This document shows positions 1 to 12,251 of a stretch of DNA of 64,000 nt, piece by piece. Location of the stretch: contig NC_087063.1 in NCBI RefSeq assembly GCF_963678635.1, positions 55,455,504-55,519,503 on the forward strand. The letters run 5' to 3'. Under the pieces are notes generated by a model. That model was given only the letters and a program-made list of their open reading frames with translations, was not told where the DNA came from and did no database searches. Both the position numbers and the translations under genes were made by a program. The stretch comes from Symsagittifera roscoffensis. Its lineage: Eukaryota > Xenacoelomorpha > Acoela > Convolutidae. Position 1 is the stretch's first letter. Each line of letters starts with the position of its first letter.

Positions 1-3000
1 TAGTTATAGTTACATTGGGTAATTATAGTCACTTCAAGTCAGCCGAGTTTAGGCAGCCAAGTCACTTCAATTCAGCCGAGTTTATGTTGGTCATTGTGTT
101 TTAAGAAATTGTGATTTTTTTTAAAAATGTTACATAGATTTTTCCAACTGAAAACTAAAAATTTAGCTTGTTGAAAGTGAACACAACAATGTGTCAAACT
201 ATCTAAAACTAGGTTCAATTTTAAAGGCGGTGCATTCAGCTAAAATTTAGATGAGCGTCAATGTAATTATATTAATTATTTTACATTTACATTTAACTGA
301 AATTTAGATGAGCATCAATGTAATTATTTTACATTGGGTAGTTATAGTTACATTGGGTAATTATAGTCACTTCAAGTCAGCCGAGTTTAGGCAGCCAAGT
401 CACTTCAAGTCAGCCGAGTTTATGTTGGTCATTGAGTTTTCGGATGATTTGCAAGACACTGTCTTTGTGCTTGTTTTGAGCTGTTTTTAACAAAAGCCAA
501 ATTGTTGATGCCTTTCCTTGAAAGTTTCTAAATCGTTTCAGTGCAGACAGTGTTGATAACTTCATCCTCCAGGATGATCATTTCGCACTTCGTGTATGGT
601 TTCGTTTTCAAGGACCTCGACATAATATCTTTTGATTGTTGAATTTAAACTGGGTCAGTATCCCCGCAATTTCTTTTGAATAATTTTTTTACGAAAAAAA
701 GTGTGAAAAAAATTGTGTTTTTTAATGTTACAAATTTTTCAAACTGAAAACTAAAAACTTAGCGTGTTGAAAGTGAACACAACAATGTGTCTAAACCATC
801 TAAAACTAGGTTTTTTTAAAGGCGGTGCATTTAGCTAAAATTTAGATGAGCATCAATTTATTTATATTCAAGTTAATGCAGCCAAGTCACTTCAAGTCAG
901 CCGAGTTTGTTGGTCATTGGGTTTTCGGATTTTTTGCAAGATGCTGTCTTTGTGCTTGTTTTAAGCTGTTTTGTGCTCGTTTTGACCAATGACTTACCAA
1001 TTACCAAAGTGAACACAACAATGTGTTTTTAGCTTAATTTTAGATGAGCGTCAATGTAATTCTATTGAGCGTAAACTATCTAAAACTAGGTTCATTTTTA
1101 AGGGCGGTGCATTTAGCTAAAATTTAGATGAGCGTCAATGTAATTATATTCAAGTCAATGCAGCCAAGTCACTTCAAGTCAACCGAGTTTATGTTTGTCA
1201 TTGGGTTTTCGGATGATTTGCAAGACGCTGTCTTTGTGCTCGTTTTGAGCTGTTTTTGCTTGTTTTGACCAATGACTTACCAATTACCAAAGTGAACACA
1301 ACAATGTGTTTTTAGCTAAAGTTAAGATGAGCGTCAATGTAATTGTTTTGAGCGTCAATGTAATTATTTTGAGCCTCAATGCAGCCCAGTCACTTCAAGT
1401 CAGACGAGTTTATGTTGGTCATTGGGTTTTCGGATGATTTGCAAGACGATCTCTTTGTGCTTGTTTTGAGCTGTTTTGTGCTTGTTTTGATATAAAATTA
1501 TAATGTATAATATAAAAATTTTAATGTAAAAATTTAGACAAGTGTCAATTTAATTATATTGAGCGTCAATGCAGCCAAGTCTATACAAGTCAGCCGGCTT
1601 TATGTTGGTCATTGGGTTTCGGGATGATTTGCAAGACACTGTCTTTGTGCTTGTTTTGATGTAAAATTATAATGTATAAATTATAATGTAAAAATTTAGA
1701 TGAGCTTCATTGTAATTATATGAGATGAGATGAGCATCAATGCAGCCAAGTCACTACAAGTCAGCCGAGTTTATGTTGGTCATTGGGTTTTCAGATGATT
1801 TGCAAGACGCTGTCTTGGTGCTTGTTTTGAGCTGTTTTGTGCTTGTTTTGACCAATGACTTACCAATTACCAAAGTGAACACAACAATGTGTCTGAACTA
1901 TCTAAAACTAGGTTCAATTTTAAAGGCGGTGCATTTAGCTAAAATTTAGACGAGCGTCATTGTAATTATTTTAATTATATTGGTCATTGGCCATTACAAG
2001 AGCGTCAATATAATTATATTACATTGGGTAGTTATAGTTACATTGGGTAATTTTAGTCACTCCATGTCAGCCGAATTTAGGCAGCCAAGTCACTTCAAGT
2101 CAGCCGAGTCTATGTTGGTCATTGGATTTTCGGATGATTTGCAAGACGCTGTCTTTGTGCTTGTTTTGAGCTGTTTTGTGCTTGTTTTGACTAATGACTT
2201 ACCACTTACCAAAGTGAACACAACAATGTGTTTTTAGCTAAAATTTAGATGAGCGTCAATGTAATTGTATTGAGCGTCAATGTAATTATATTGAGCGTCA
2301 ATGCAGCCAAGTCACTTCAAGTCAGCCGAGTTAATGTTGGTCATTGGGTTTTCGGGTGATTTGCAAGACGCTGTCTTTGTGCTTGTTTTGAGCTGTTTTG
2401 TGCTTGTTTTGACCAATGACTTACCAATTACCAAAGTGAACACAACAATGTGTCTAAACTATCTAAAACTAGGTTCAATTTTAAAGGCAGTGCATTTAGC
2501 TAAAATTTAGATGAGCGTCAATGTAATTATATTAATTGTATTGTTCATTGGTCATTGCAAGAGCGTCAATATAATTATATTACATTGGGTAGTTATAGTT
2601 ACATTGGGTAATTATAGTCACTCCAAGTCAGCCGAATTTAGGCAGCCAAGTCACTCCAAGTCAGCCGAGTTTATGTTGGTCATTGGGTTATTGGATGATT
2701 TGCAAGACGCTGTCTTTGTGCTTGTTTTGAGCTGTTTTGTGCTTGTTTTGACCAATGACTTACCAATTACCAAAGTGAACACAACAATGTGTTTTTAGCT
2801 TAAATTTAGATGAGCGTCAATTTAATTGTATTGAGCGTCAATGTAATTATATTGAGCGTCAATGCAGCCAAGTCACTTCAAGTCAGCCGAGTTTATCTTC
2901 GTCATTGGGTTTTCGGATGATTTGCAAGACGCTGTCTTTGTGCTTGTTTTGAGCTGTTTTGTGCTTGTTTTGATGTAAAATTATAATGTATAATGTAAAA

Positions 3001-5227
3001 GTTATAATGTAAAAATTTAGATGAGCGTCAATGTAATTATATTGAGCGTCAATGCAGCCAAGTCACTGCAAGTCAGCCGAGATTATGTTGGTCATTGGGT
3101 TTTCGGATGATTTGCAAGACGCTGTCTTTGTGCTTGTTTTGTGCTTTTTTTTGACCAATGACTTACCAATTACCAAAGTGAACGCAACAATGTGTCTAAA
3201 ATATCTAAAACTAGGTTCAATTTTAAAGGCGGTGCATTTAGCTAAAATTTAGATGAGCGTCAATGTAATTGTATTGAGCGTCAATGTAATTATATTGAGC
3301 GTCAATGCAGCCAAGTCACTTCAAGTCAGCCGAGTTTATGTTGGTCATGGGTTTTCGGATGATTTGCCAAAATTTAGATGAGCGTCAATGTAGTTATTTT
3401 AATCATATTACATTTACATTTAGCTAAAATTTAGATGAGCTTCAATGTAGTTATTTTACATTGGGTAGTTATAGTTACATTGGGTAATTATAGTCACTTC
3501 GAGTCAGCCGACTTTAGGCAGCCAAATCACTTCAAGTCAGCCGAGTTTGTGTTGGTCGTTGGGTTTTCGGATGATTTGCAAGACGCTGTCTTTGTGCTCG
3601 TTTTGAGCTGTTTTTAACAAAATCCAAATCGTTGATGCCTTTCCTTGAAAGTTTCTAAATCATTTCAGTGCAGACAGTGTTGATAACTTCATCCTCAAGG
3701 ATGATTATTTTGCACTTCGTGTAGGGTTTTGTTTTCAAGGAACTCGACATGAATTCTTTTGATTGTTGAATTTAAACTAGGCCAATATCCTCGCAATTCC
3801 TTATGAATAATTTTTTTACGAAAAAAAAGTTTTAAGAAATTGTGTTTTTTTTGTTACATAGATTTTTCCAACTGAAAACTAAAAAATTAGCTTGTTGAAA
3901 GTGAACACAACAATGTGTCTAAACTAACTAAAACTAACTTCTTTTTTAAAGGCGGTGCGTTTAGCTAAAATTTAGATGAGCATCAATGTAATTATATTAA
4001 TTATATTGGTCGTTGGTAATTATATTACATTGGGTAGTTATAGTTGCATTGGGTAATTATAGTCACTTCAAGTCAGCGGAGTTCAGGCAGCCAAGTCACT
4101 TCAAGTCAGCCTGAGTTTATGTTAGTCATTGTGTTTTCGGATGATTTGCAAGATGCTGTTTTGTGCTTGTTTTGAGCTGTTTTGTGCTTGCTTTGACCAA
4201 GGACTTACCATTTACCAATGTGAACACAACAATGTGTTTTAGCTTAAATTTAGATGAGCGTCAATGTAATTATTTTGAGCGTAAACTATCTAAAACTAGG
4301 TTAAATTTTAAAGGCGGTGCTCTTAGCTTAAATTTAGATGAGCGTCAATGTTTTGATTTGCAATAAATCTAAACCAAATAAAACTAATTTTTTTTAAAAG
4401 GCGGTGCATTTAGCTAAAATTTAGATGAGCATCAATGTAATTATATTCAAGTCAATGCAGCCAAGTCACTTCAAGTCAGCCTGAGTTTATGTTAGTCATT
4501 GTGTTTTCGGATGATTTGCAAGACGCTGTCTTTGTGCTTGTTTTGAGCTGTTTTGTGCTTGTTTTGACCAAGTACTTACCATTTACCAATGTGAACACAA
4601 CAATGTGTTTTAGCTTTAATTTAGATGAGCGTCAATTTAATTATATTGAGCTTAAACTATCTAAAACTAGGTTCAATTTTAAAGGCGGTGCACTTAGCTA
4701 AAATTTAGATGAGCGTCAATGTAATGATATTCAAGTCACTGCAGCCAAGTCACTTCAAGTCAGCCGAGTTTGTTGGTCATTGGGTTTTTGGATGATTTGC
4801 ATGACGCTGTCTTTGTGCTTGTTCTGAGCTGTTTTGTGCTTGTTTTGACCAATGACTTACCAATTACCAAAGTGAACACAACAAAGTGTTTTTAGCTAAA
4901 ATTTAGATGAGCGTCAATGTAATTATATTGAGCGTCAATGTAATTATATTGAGCGTCAATGCAGCCAAGTCACTTCAAGTCAGCCGAGTTAATGTTGGTC
5001 ATTGGGTTTTCGGATGATTTGCAAGACGCTGTCTTTGTGCTTGTTTTGTGCTTGTTTTGACCAAGAACTTACCATTTACCAATGTGAACACAACAATGTG
5101 TTTTAGCTTTAATTTAGATGAGCGTCAATTTAATTATATTGAGCTTAAACTATCTAAAACTAGGTTCAATTTTAAAGGCGGTGCACTTAGCTAAAATTTA
5201 GATGAGCGTCAATGTAATGATATTCAA
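1..5227. repeat. Degenerate tandem array, left block
   Basis: This is a tandem array of imperfect units built from recurring words: CAAGTCACTTCAAGTCAGCC, GGTCATTGGGTTTTCGGATG, TTTGCAAGACGCTGTCTTTG, and a tail of the type TTTAGATGAGCGTCAATGTA. Spacing varies from about 150 to 400 bp, and some units carry an extra segment (for example 500-740 and 3610-3830) that matches the parental 1.27-kb unit further right. The short forward ORFs (60-95 aa, hydrophobic, ending within the repeat) recur only because the DNA recurs. They have no start context and no recognisable domain, so I do not call them genes. Nothing else is visible in this stretch. Confidence 0.9.
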
Positions 5228-7070
5228 GTCACTGCAGCCAAGTCACTTCAAGTCAGCCGAGTTTGTTGGTCATTGGGTTTTCGGATGATTTGCATGACGC
5301 TGTCTTTGTGCTTGTTTTGAGCTGTGTTGTGCTTGTTTTGACCAAGGACTTACCATTTACCAATGTGAACACAACAATGTGTTTTAGCTTTAATTTAGAT
5401 GAGCGTCAATTTAATTATATTGAGCTTAAACTATCTAAAACTAGGTTCAATTTTAAAGGCGGTGCACTTAGCTAAAATTTAGATGAGCGTCAATGTAATG
5501 ATATTCAAGTCACTGCAGCCAAGTCACTTCAAGTCAGCCGAGTTTGTTGGTCATTGGGTTTTCGAATGATTTGCAAGACGCTGTCTTTGTGCTTGTTTTG
5601 AGCTGTGTTGTGCTTGTTTTGACCAAGGACTTACCATTTACCAATGTGAACACAACAATGTGTTTTAGCTTTAATTTAGATGAGCGTCAATTTAATTATA
5701 TTGATCTTAAACTATCTAAAACTAGGTTCAATTTTAAAGGCGGTGCACTTAGCTAAAATTTAGATGAGCGTCAATGTAATGATATTCAAGTCACTGCAGC
5801 CAAGTCACTTCAAGTCAGCCGAGTTTGTTGGTCATTGGGTTTTCGAATGATTTGCAAGACGCTGTCTTTGTGCTTGTTTTGAGCTGTGTTGTGCTTGTTT
5901 TGACCAAGGACTTACCATTTACCAATGTGAACACAACAATGTGTTTTAGCTTTAATTTAGATGAGCGTCAATTTAATTATATTGAGCTTAAACTATCTAA
6001 AACTAGGTTCAATTTTAAAGGCGGTGCACTTAGCTAAAATTTAGATGAGCGTCAATGTAATGATATTCAAGTCACTGCAGCCAAGTCACTTCAAGTCAGC
6101 CGAGTTTGTTGGTCATTGGGTTTTCGAATGATTTGCAAGACGCTGTCTTTGTGCTTGTTTTGAGCTGTGTTGTGCTTGTTTTGACCAAGGACTTACCATT
6201 TACCAATGTGAACACAACAATGTGTTTTAGCTTTAATTTAGATGAGCATCAATTTAATTATATTGATCTTAAACTATCTAAAACTAGGTTCAATTTTAAA
6301 GGCGGTGCACTTAGCTAAAATTTAGATGAGCGTCAATGTAATGATATTCAAGTCACTGCAGCCAAGTCACTTCAAGTCAGCCGAGTTTGTTGGTCATTGG
6401 GTTTTCGGATGATTTGCATGACGCTGTCTTTGTGCTTGTTTTGAGCTGTGTTGTGCTTGTTTTGACCAAGGACTTACCATTTACCAATGTGAACACAACA
6501 ATGTGTTTTAGCTTTAATTTAGATGAGCGTCAATTTAATTATATTGAGCTTAAACTATCTAAAACTAGGTTCAATTTTAAAGGCGGTGCACTTAGCTAAA
6601 ATTTAGATGAGCGTCAATGTAATGATATTCAAGTCACTGCAGCCAAGTCACTTCAAGTCAGCCGAGTTTGTTGGTCATTGGGTTTTCGAATGATTTGCAA
6701 GACGCTGTCTTTGTGCTTGTTTTGAGCTGTGTTGTGCTTGTTTTGACCAAGGACTTACCATTTACCAATGTGAACACAACAATGTGTTTTAGCTTTAATT
6801 TAGATGAGCGTCAATTTAATTATATTGATCTTAAACTATCTAAAACTAGGTTCAATTTTAAAGGCGGTGCACTTAGCTAAAATTTAGATGAGCGTCAATG
6901 TAATGATATTCAAGTCACTGCAGCCAAGTCACTTCAAGTCAGCCGAGTTTGTTGGTCATTGGGTTTTCGGATGATTTGCATGACGCTGTCTTTGTGCTTG
7001 TTTTGAGCTGTTTTGTGCTTGTTTTGACCAATGACTTACCAATTACCAAAGTGAACACAACAAAGTGTTT
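5228..7070. repeat. Homogeneous 281-bp tandem repeat
   Basis: Near-identical 281-bp units start at 5228, 5509, 5790, 6071, 6352, 6633 and 6914 (the last partial), anchored on TCACTGCAGCCAAGTCACTT. A diagnostic site alternates between TTGAGCTT and TTGATCTT in successive units, so a 562-bp dimer is the higher-order period over six units. The 70-aa forward frame repeated in each unit ends within the unit and is a by-product. The sequence is a subset of the parental 1.27-kb unit (the end containing the TCAAGTCAGCCGAG word). This looks like recent amplification by unequal exchange. Confidence 0.92.
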
Positions 7071-7400
7071 TAGCTAAAATTTAGATGAGCGTCAATTTAA
7101 TTATATTGAGCGTCAATGTAATTATATTGAGCGTCAATGCAGCCAAGTCACTTCAAGTCAGCCGAGTTCATGTTGATCTTTAGGGTTTTGGATGATTTGC
7201 AAGACACTGTCTTTGTGCTTGTTTTGAGTTGTTTTGTGCTTGTTTTGATGTAAAATTATAATGTATAATGTAAAAATTATAATGTAAAATTTTAGATGAG
7301 CGTCAATGTAATTAAATTGAGCGTCAATGCAGCCAAGTCACTACAAGTCAGCCGAATTTATGTTTTCGGATGATTTGCAAGACGCCGTCTTTGTGCTTGT
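7071..7400. repeat. Degenerate edge of the 281-bp array
   Basis: Variant units again use the TTTAGATGAGCGTCAATGTA and CAAGTCAGCCGAG words, with short TATAATGTAAAAATT insertions also seen at 1500, 1670 and 2980. The block leads into a full parental unit near 7400. Confidence 0.75.
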
Positions 7401-7578
7401 TTTGAGCAAATTAACAAAAGCCAAATCGTTGATGCCTTTCTTTGAAAGTTTCTAAATCATTTCAGTGCAGACAGTGTTGATAACTTCATCCTCAAGGATG
7501 ATCATTTCGCATTTCGTGTAAGATATTTTTTTCTATGAAGTCGACATAAATTTTTTTTATTGATGAATTTAAACTGGG

Positions 7579-7830
7579 TCAATATTCGTTGCAAAGATAT
7601 GATAATTTGAAAAAAAGTGTCTCAATCAGCGTTGCGAAGCGGCAATGATCCATCTTGGCGCACTGGTGGACTGAAATTTGACTCTTTGATTCAATTCTGA
7701 GTTGAAGCCTTTTCGTTTCCTCGTATCGTTCATTTCGAAACAGGAACTCATAGATGTCGGCATAATTGTGTACCTCACGTTTGTCCGATATCTTGTATAG
7801 CGTACAAAATTGTACGTCATTTGACTTCAC
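7579..7830 (-). pseudogene. Repeat-borne gene fragment, central block
   Basis: The 83-aa reverse-strand frame includes a block with EVHNYADIYEFLF and RYEE that recurs in the other parental units and, diverged, in the 531-bp monomers. I do not recognise the domain. No intact start, stop and splice set can be assigned, and the overlapping frame at 7626-7820 looks like a shadow. Conservation of this frame between diverged units is the only evidence that it was once coding. Treat it as a decayed exon of an unknown protein. Confidence 0.35.
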
Positions 7831-8046
7831 TCGCTACGTTTTCTCGTTTGTTTCCCGAGTACCTGGGTGTCCAATACAAAAATGCTACTCGTTTCGTAAA
7901 ACGGAATAAATTACTGCGCGATACATTTTTTCCGTTTTGTGAATTTGCCACAAAAATTATGTCCCAAATGGATAGCAAAATGGATAGCGAGACTCATTAT
8001 TTTTTGAAACACTTTGTTTTTAGAAAGTCACTGTCGAGCAAAGGTT

Positions 8047-8268
8047 TTACGCTCGGGTGGGCATCTTTGCACCAAAAATGTTTTCAAAAACACTGCCCCA
8101 GGTTTGATCTGTTCTGCTTAAATTGAATAGATCTGTGAAATAGCTGATCACTCCTGCTTTTGTTTCTTTTCTCAGGTACGGGGTGTTAAAGATAACAACC
8201 GGCATTATGTTAAGTAAAACAAACAAATTTGAATTAGATTTATTGTTTCTAATTTTAAAGGTTGTCAA
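8047..8268 (-). pseudogene. Repeat-borne gene fragment, upstream block
   Basis: The 73-aa reverse-strand frame contains MPVVIFNTPYLRKETKA followed by VISYFTDLF. The same block is seen at 26443-26691 and, with changes, in the other parental units. In the direction of transcription it precedes the EVHNYADIY block. The forward strand over the same place has a polypyrimidine-CAG-GTACGG word (near 8170) that could mislead a splice predictor. The family is unrecognised, the frame is probably a decayed exon, and it is not called as a functional gene. Confidence 0.35.
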
Positions 8269-8540
8269 AGTATTCTAAACATTGATCTAGATGCCAGAAA
8301 AAAATCATCCCTCACAAAAATATAATCAAATTGACGCAAAAAAAGATAATTTAATGAACCCGCAATTTCTTTCGGGTAGTTCAATTTACAAAAAAAGTTT
8401 TCAGAAATTGTGGGTTTTTTAACATTTCACATATATTTGCCCAACTGAAAAGTAGAAGTTTAGCTCGTTGAAAATGAACAAAACAATTTGTCTAAACTAT
8501 CTAAAATTATGTTCATTTTTAAAGGCTGCGCATTTAGCCA

Positions 8541-9060
8541 AAATTTAGATGAGCGTCAGTGTTGTATCGTGTTGTATATTACATTGAGTTGTATCGATAT
8601 ACAGCCGATTTAAAGTTGGTGATTGGCGTTTTCGGATAATATGCAAGACGCTGTCTTTGTCCTTGTTTTCAGCTGTTTTCACAACGGCAAAATCGTTGAT
8701 GCCTTTCTTTGAAAGTTTCTGAATCATTTCAGTGCAGACAGTGTTGATAACTTCATCCTCAAGGATATCTTTTCGATCATCACATGCAGGGTTTTATTCT
8801 CAAGGGCGTCGACATAAATTCTTTTGGTTACTGAAGTTAAAACACGAAGTCGAAACATGAAGTCAAAAGTTTTGGAAACACGAAGTCAAAAGTTTTGGGA
8901 TGTTTGTGTACCTCAAATTTGTCCGATACCTTAAATAATTGACAAAGATGTCCATCATTTAGCTTCCCTCGCTGCTGGTACTTGTTATTTTTGTAAAGAA
9001 AAAAATCTGGGTGTCCAATACAAAAACGCTCATTCGTTTCCAAATGCTGTATCATACAAA
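8541..9060. repeat. Truncated parental unit
   Basis: Starts with TTTAGATGAGCGTCAGTGTT and runs through the CAAGACGCTGTCTTTG, GCCTTTCTTTGAAAGTTTC and GTCGACATAAATTCTTTTG words, then a piece resembling the 531-bp monomer (CTGGGTGTCCAATACAAAAA at the right end). It bridges the sequence types of the parental and 531-bp arrays, and a 24-bp local duplication around AAACACGAAGTCAAAAGTTTT is visible near 8840-8900. Confidence 0.7.
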
Positions 9061-9616
9061 TTTACACTTGGAAACTTTTCAATGAAAATAGCAGAATAAG
9101 CCTTGAACCCTTCAATGAAATTAGATGAGCTTTTTTCGACACACTGGAGATGAATAAAAAGCTAGTGCTATATTCTTCTGAAACAATTTTTTTCATGCCA
9201 TAGCATGATTGGCATGTTTCTTGCTTAGACGTTAACCTGTGGAATTGCCATTTTAGCAATAATCTGGACTAATCTATGAGCTCTCTGAATTCTTTGTTTT
9301 TGTTGCTAAAAACCTAATTCGATATATGTAATCGATATATGTAACCCGCACTACAAAATTGCTCCATATTGAATTGAAGCAGTCTTACTAATCGTATTAT
9401 TTATACCCTATGTTTCTCACTTGGTATTTGTATGGTCGGACAGGTTTTTCAAATTTTTTTTGAACAACTGTTGAATGCTCATTCGGGGACGGTCGAACCA
9501 TTCAGGAAGTGATTAGCCTTGATTTGCGAATTGTCTTGTTTTTATTACACACGCATGTTATAATCTGTTATATTCCACTTTTGTGAACCGTGAAACTCAA
9601 ATGTAATCAGTTTTTT
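9061..9616. other. Unique spacer, no gene seen
   Basis: About 550 bp not shared with the arrays. It has a small direct duplication of ATCGATATATGTA near 9320-9345 and no convincing ORF, RNA gene or mobile-element end. The 65-aa reverse frame at 9062-9259 has no recognisable feature. Confidence 0.6.
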
Positions 9617-9744
9617 TCATGGACTTCCAGTGAAAGAAAACACGTGTAGTTTTTAGGTTGTACACAACTCGAACGTTTAGGTCGTACAAAATTTAGGTTT
9701 AGGTCGTGCAAAATTCGTCTTTATTTCGGGAAACCATCCCTACC
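9617..9744. repeat. Dispersed repeat D, copy 1
   Basis: Contains AACACGTGTAGTTTTTAGG, then repeated TTTAGGTCGTAC / TTTAGGTCGTGC words and ends AACCATCCCTA. Related copies lie at 22715-22790 and 40396-40546. Copies 1 and 2 are each followed by the same ATGTACACTTTAATGACCC segment of the parental unit, so they mark homologous junctions on both sides of the 531-bp array. Confidence 0.75.
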
Positions 9745-10139
9745 GAAAATTTTATCATATTTTGACTTAAAAATGTACACTTTAATGACCCCGCAATTTC
9801 TATTGAATAATTTAATTTACGAAAAAAAAGTTTTTAGAAATTGTGAGTTTTTTTTGAAAAATGTTACATAGATTTTTCCAACTGAAAACTAGAAAATTAG
9901 CTAGTCGAGAGTGAAAACAACAATGTGTCTAAACTATCTACAACTAGGTTCCAATTAAAAGGCGGTGCATTTAGCCAAAATTTAGATGAGCGTCATTGTA
10001 TTTATATTACATTCAGTTGTATCGATCTAATCATCGCAGTCAAGTCACTTCAAGTTAGCCGAGTTTACGTTGGTCATTGGGTCTTCTGATGACTTGCAAG
10101 ACGCTGTCTTTGTGCTTATTTTCAGATGTTTTAACAAAA
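9745..10139. repeat. Parental-unit segment leading into the 531-bp array
   Basis: Carries ATGTACACTTTAATGACCCC, TTTAGATGAGCGTCATTG and the CAAGTCACTTCAAGTTAGCC words, then passes directly into the first 531-bp monomer at about 10140. The matching segment on the far side of the array is 22791-23130. Confidence 0.75.
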
Positions 10140-12251
10140 TCAAAATTGTTGTTGCCTTTCTTTGAAAGTCTGAATCATTTCTGTGCAGACAGTGCTGATA
10201 ACTTCATCCTCAACTTTGATCCTTTTGATCATCGCATGTAGAGTTTTGTTTTCAAGGAAATCGACATAAATTCTTATGATTCTTGAAAATAAACTGGGTC
10301 GTGCTACTCTTTGATCCAATTTCGATTCCAAGCTTGCTCGTTTTCTCGTAACGTTTATCTCGAAACACGAAGTCAAAAGTTTTGGAATGTTTGTGTACCT
10401 CAATTTTGCCCGATACCCTAAATAACAGACAATGATGTCCATCCCTTAGCTTCCCTCGCTGCTGGTAATTGTTATTTTCTGAAACAAAAAAGTCTGGGTG
10501 TCCAATACACAAACGCCCCTTCTTGTCCAATTGCGGAAGTTTTTTACTGGAGGGTTTTTTAATCACTCTTTTTTTCAAATTGTCTTTATACCTCATCAGA
10601 GGTATCTACTCTCGGAATTCAAACGTAAAAAGATGTTTTTTTTGTGTAAAGTCAGATGTTTTAACAAAAGCAAAATCGTTGTTGCCTTTCTTCGAAAGTC
10701 TGAATCATTTCTGTGCAGACAGTGTTGATAACTTCATACTCAACTATGATCCTTTTGATCATCGCATGTAGGGTTTTGTTTTTAAGGAAGTCGACATAAG
10801 TTCTTTTGATTCTTGAAAATAAACTGGGTCGTGCTACTCTTTGATCCAATTCCGATTCCAAGCTTGCTCCTTTTCTCGTAACGTTTATCTCGAAACACGA
10901 AGTCAAAAGTTTTGGAATGTTTGTGTACCTCAATTTTGCCCGATGCCCTAAATAACAGACAATGATGTCCATCCCTTAGCTTCCCTCGCTGCTGGTAATT
11001 GTTATTTTCTGAAACAAAAAAATCTGGGTGTCCAATACACAAACGCCCCTTCTTGTCCAATTGCGGAAATTTTTTACTGGAGGGTTTTTTAATCACTCTT
11101 TTTTTCAAATTGTCTTTATACCTCATCAGAGGTATCTACTCTCGGAATTCAAACGTAAAAAGATGTTTTTTTGTGTAAAGTCAGATGTTTTAACAAAAGC
11201 AAAATCGTTGTTGCCTTTCTTCGAAAGTCTGAATCATTTCTGTGCAGACAGTGTTGATAACTTCATACTCAACTATGATCCTTTTGATCATCGCATGTAG
11301 GGTTTTGTTTTTAAGGAAGTCGACATAAATTCTTTTGATTCTTGAAAATAAACTGGGTCGTGCTACTCTTTGATCCAATTCCGATTCCAAGCTTACTCGT
11401 TTCCTCGTAACGTTCATCTTGAAACATGAAGTCAAAAGTTTTGGAATGTTCGTGTAACTCAAATTTGTCCGATAACTTAAATAACAGACAATGATGTCCA
11501 TCATTTAGCTTCCCTCGCTGCTGGTAATTGTTATTTTCTGAAACAAAAAAATCTGGGTGTCCAATACAAAAACGCCCCTTCTTGTCCAATTGCGGAAATT
11601 TTTTACTGGAGGGTTTTTTTATTCACTTTTTTTTTAAATTGTCTTTATACCTCATCAAAGGTATCTACTCTCGGAATTCAAATGTAAAAAGATGTTTTTT
11701 TTGTGTAAAGTCAGATGTTTTAACAAAAGCAAAATCGTTGTTGCTTTTCTTTGAAAGTCTGAATCCTTTCTGTGCAGACAGTGTTGATAACTTCATACTC
11801 AACTATGATCCTTTTGATCATCGCATGTAGGGTTTTGTTTTCAAGGAAGTCGACATAAGTTCTTTTGATTCTTGAAAATAAACTGGGTCGTGCTACTCTT
11901 TGATCCAATTCCGATTCCAAGCTTACTCGTTTCCTCGTAACGTTTATCTTGAAACACGAAGTCAAAAGTTTTGGAATGTTTGTGTACCTCAAATTTGTCC
12001 GTTAACTTAAATAACAGACAATGATGTCCATCATTTAGCTTCCCTCGCTGCTGATAATTGTTATTTTCTGAAACAAAAAAATCTGGGTGTCCAATACAAA
12101 AACGCCCCTTCTTGTCCAATTGCGGAAATTTTCTACTGGAGGGTTTTTTAATCACTCTTTTTTTCAAATTGTCTTTATACCTCATCAGAGGTATCTACTC
12201 TCGGAATTCAAACGTAAAAAGATGTTTTTTTTTTGTGTAAAGTCAGATGTT

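Larger units (their letters stand above)
7400..8540. repeat. Parental-type repeat unit, nearly complete copy
   Basis: This contains the ordered landmarks of the 1.27-kb unit: AACAAAAGCCAAATCGTTGA, the GTCGACATAAATT word, TTGCGAAGCGGCAATGATCC, CTGGGTGTCCAATACAAAAA, CACTGTCGAGCAAAGG, CTCAGGTACGG and TTTAGATGAGCGTCAGTG. Reverse-strand frames keep the peptide blocks of the family (see entries at 7579 and 8047). It is strongly diverged from the copies at 24-38 kb, so it is an older copy stranded between the two secondary arrays. Confidence 0.8.

Noticed and set aside
308..6880. Hydrophobic forward ORFs (MLVIGFS..., about 70 aa) repeated in the left array
   Set aside because: Periodicity is that of the DNA. 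Conservation is equally strong at all codon positions, and no start context or signal supports expression.
1..7400. Regular repeats as a CRISPR array
   Set aside because: Units are 281 bp or longer without short repeats and unique spacers, and the DNA is eukaryotic.
8160..8180. Forward-strand splice acceptor (polypyrimidine then CAGGTACGG) recurring in each parental unit
   Set aside because: No forward coding exon follows it in any unit, while the reverse strand reads the conserved MPVVV block there.
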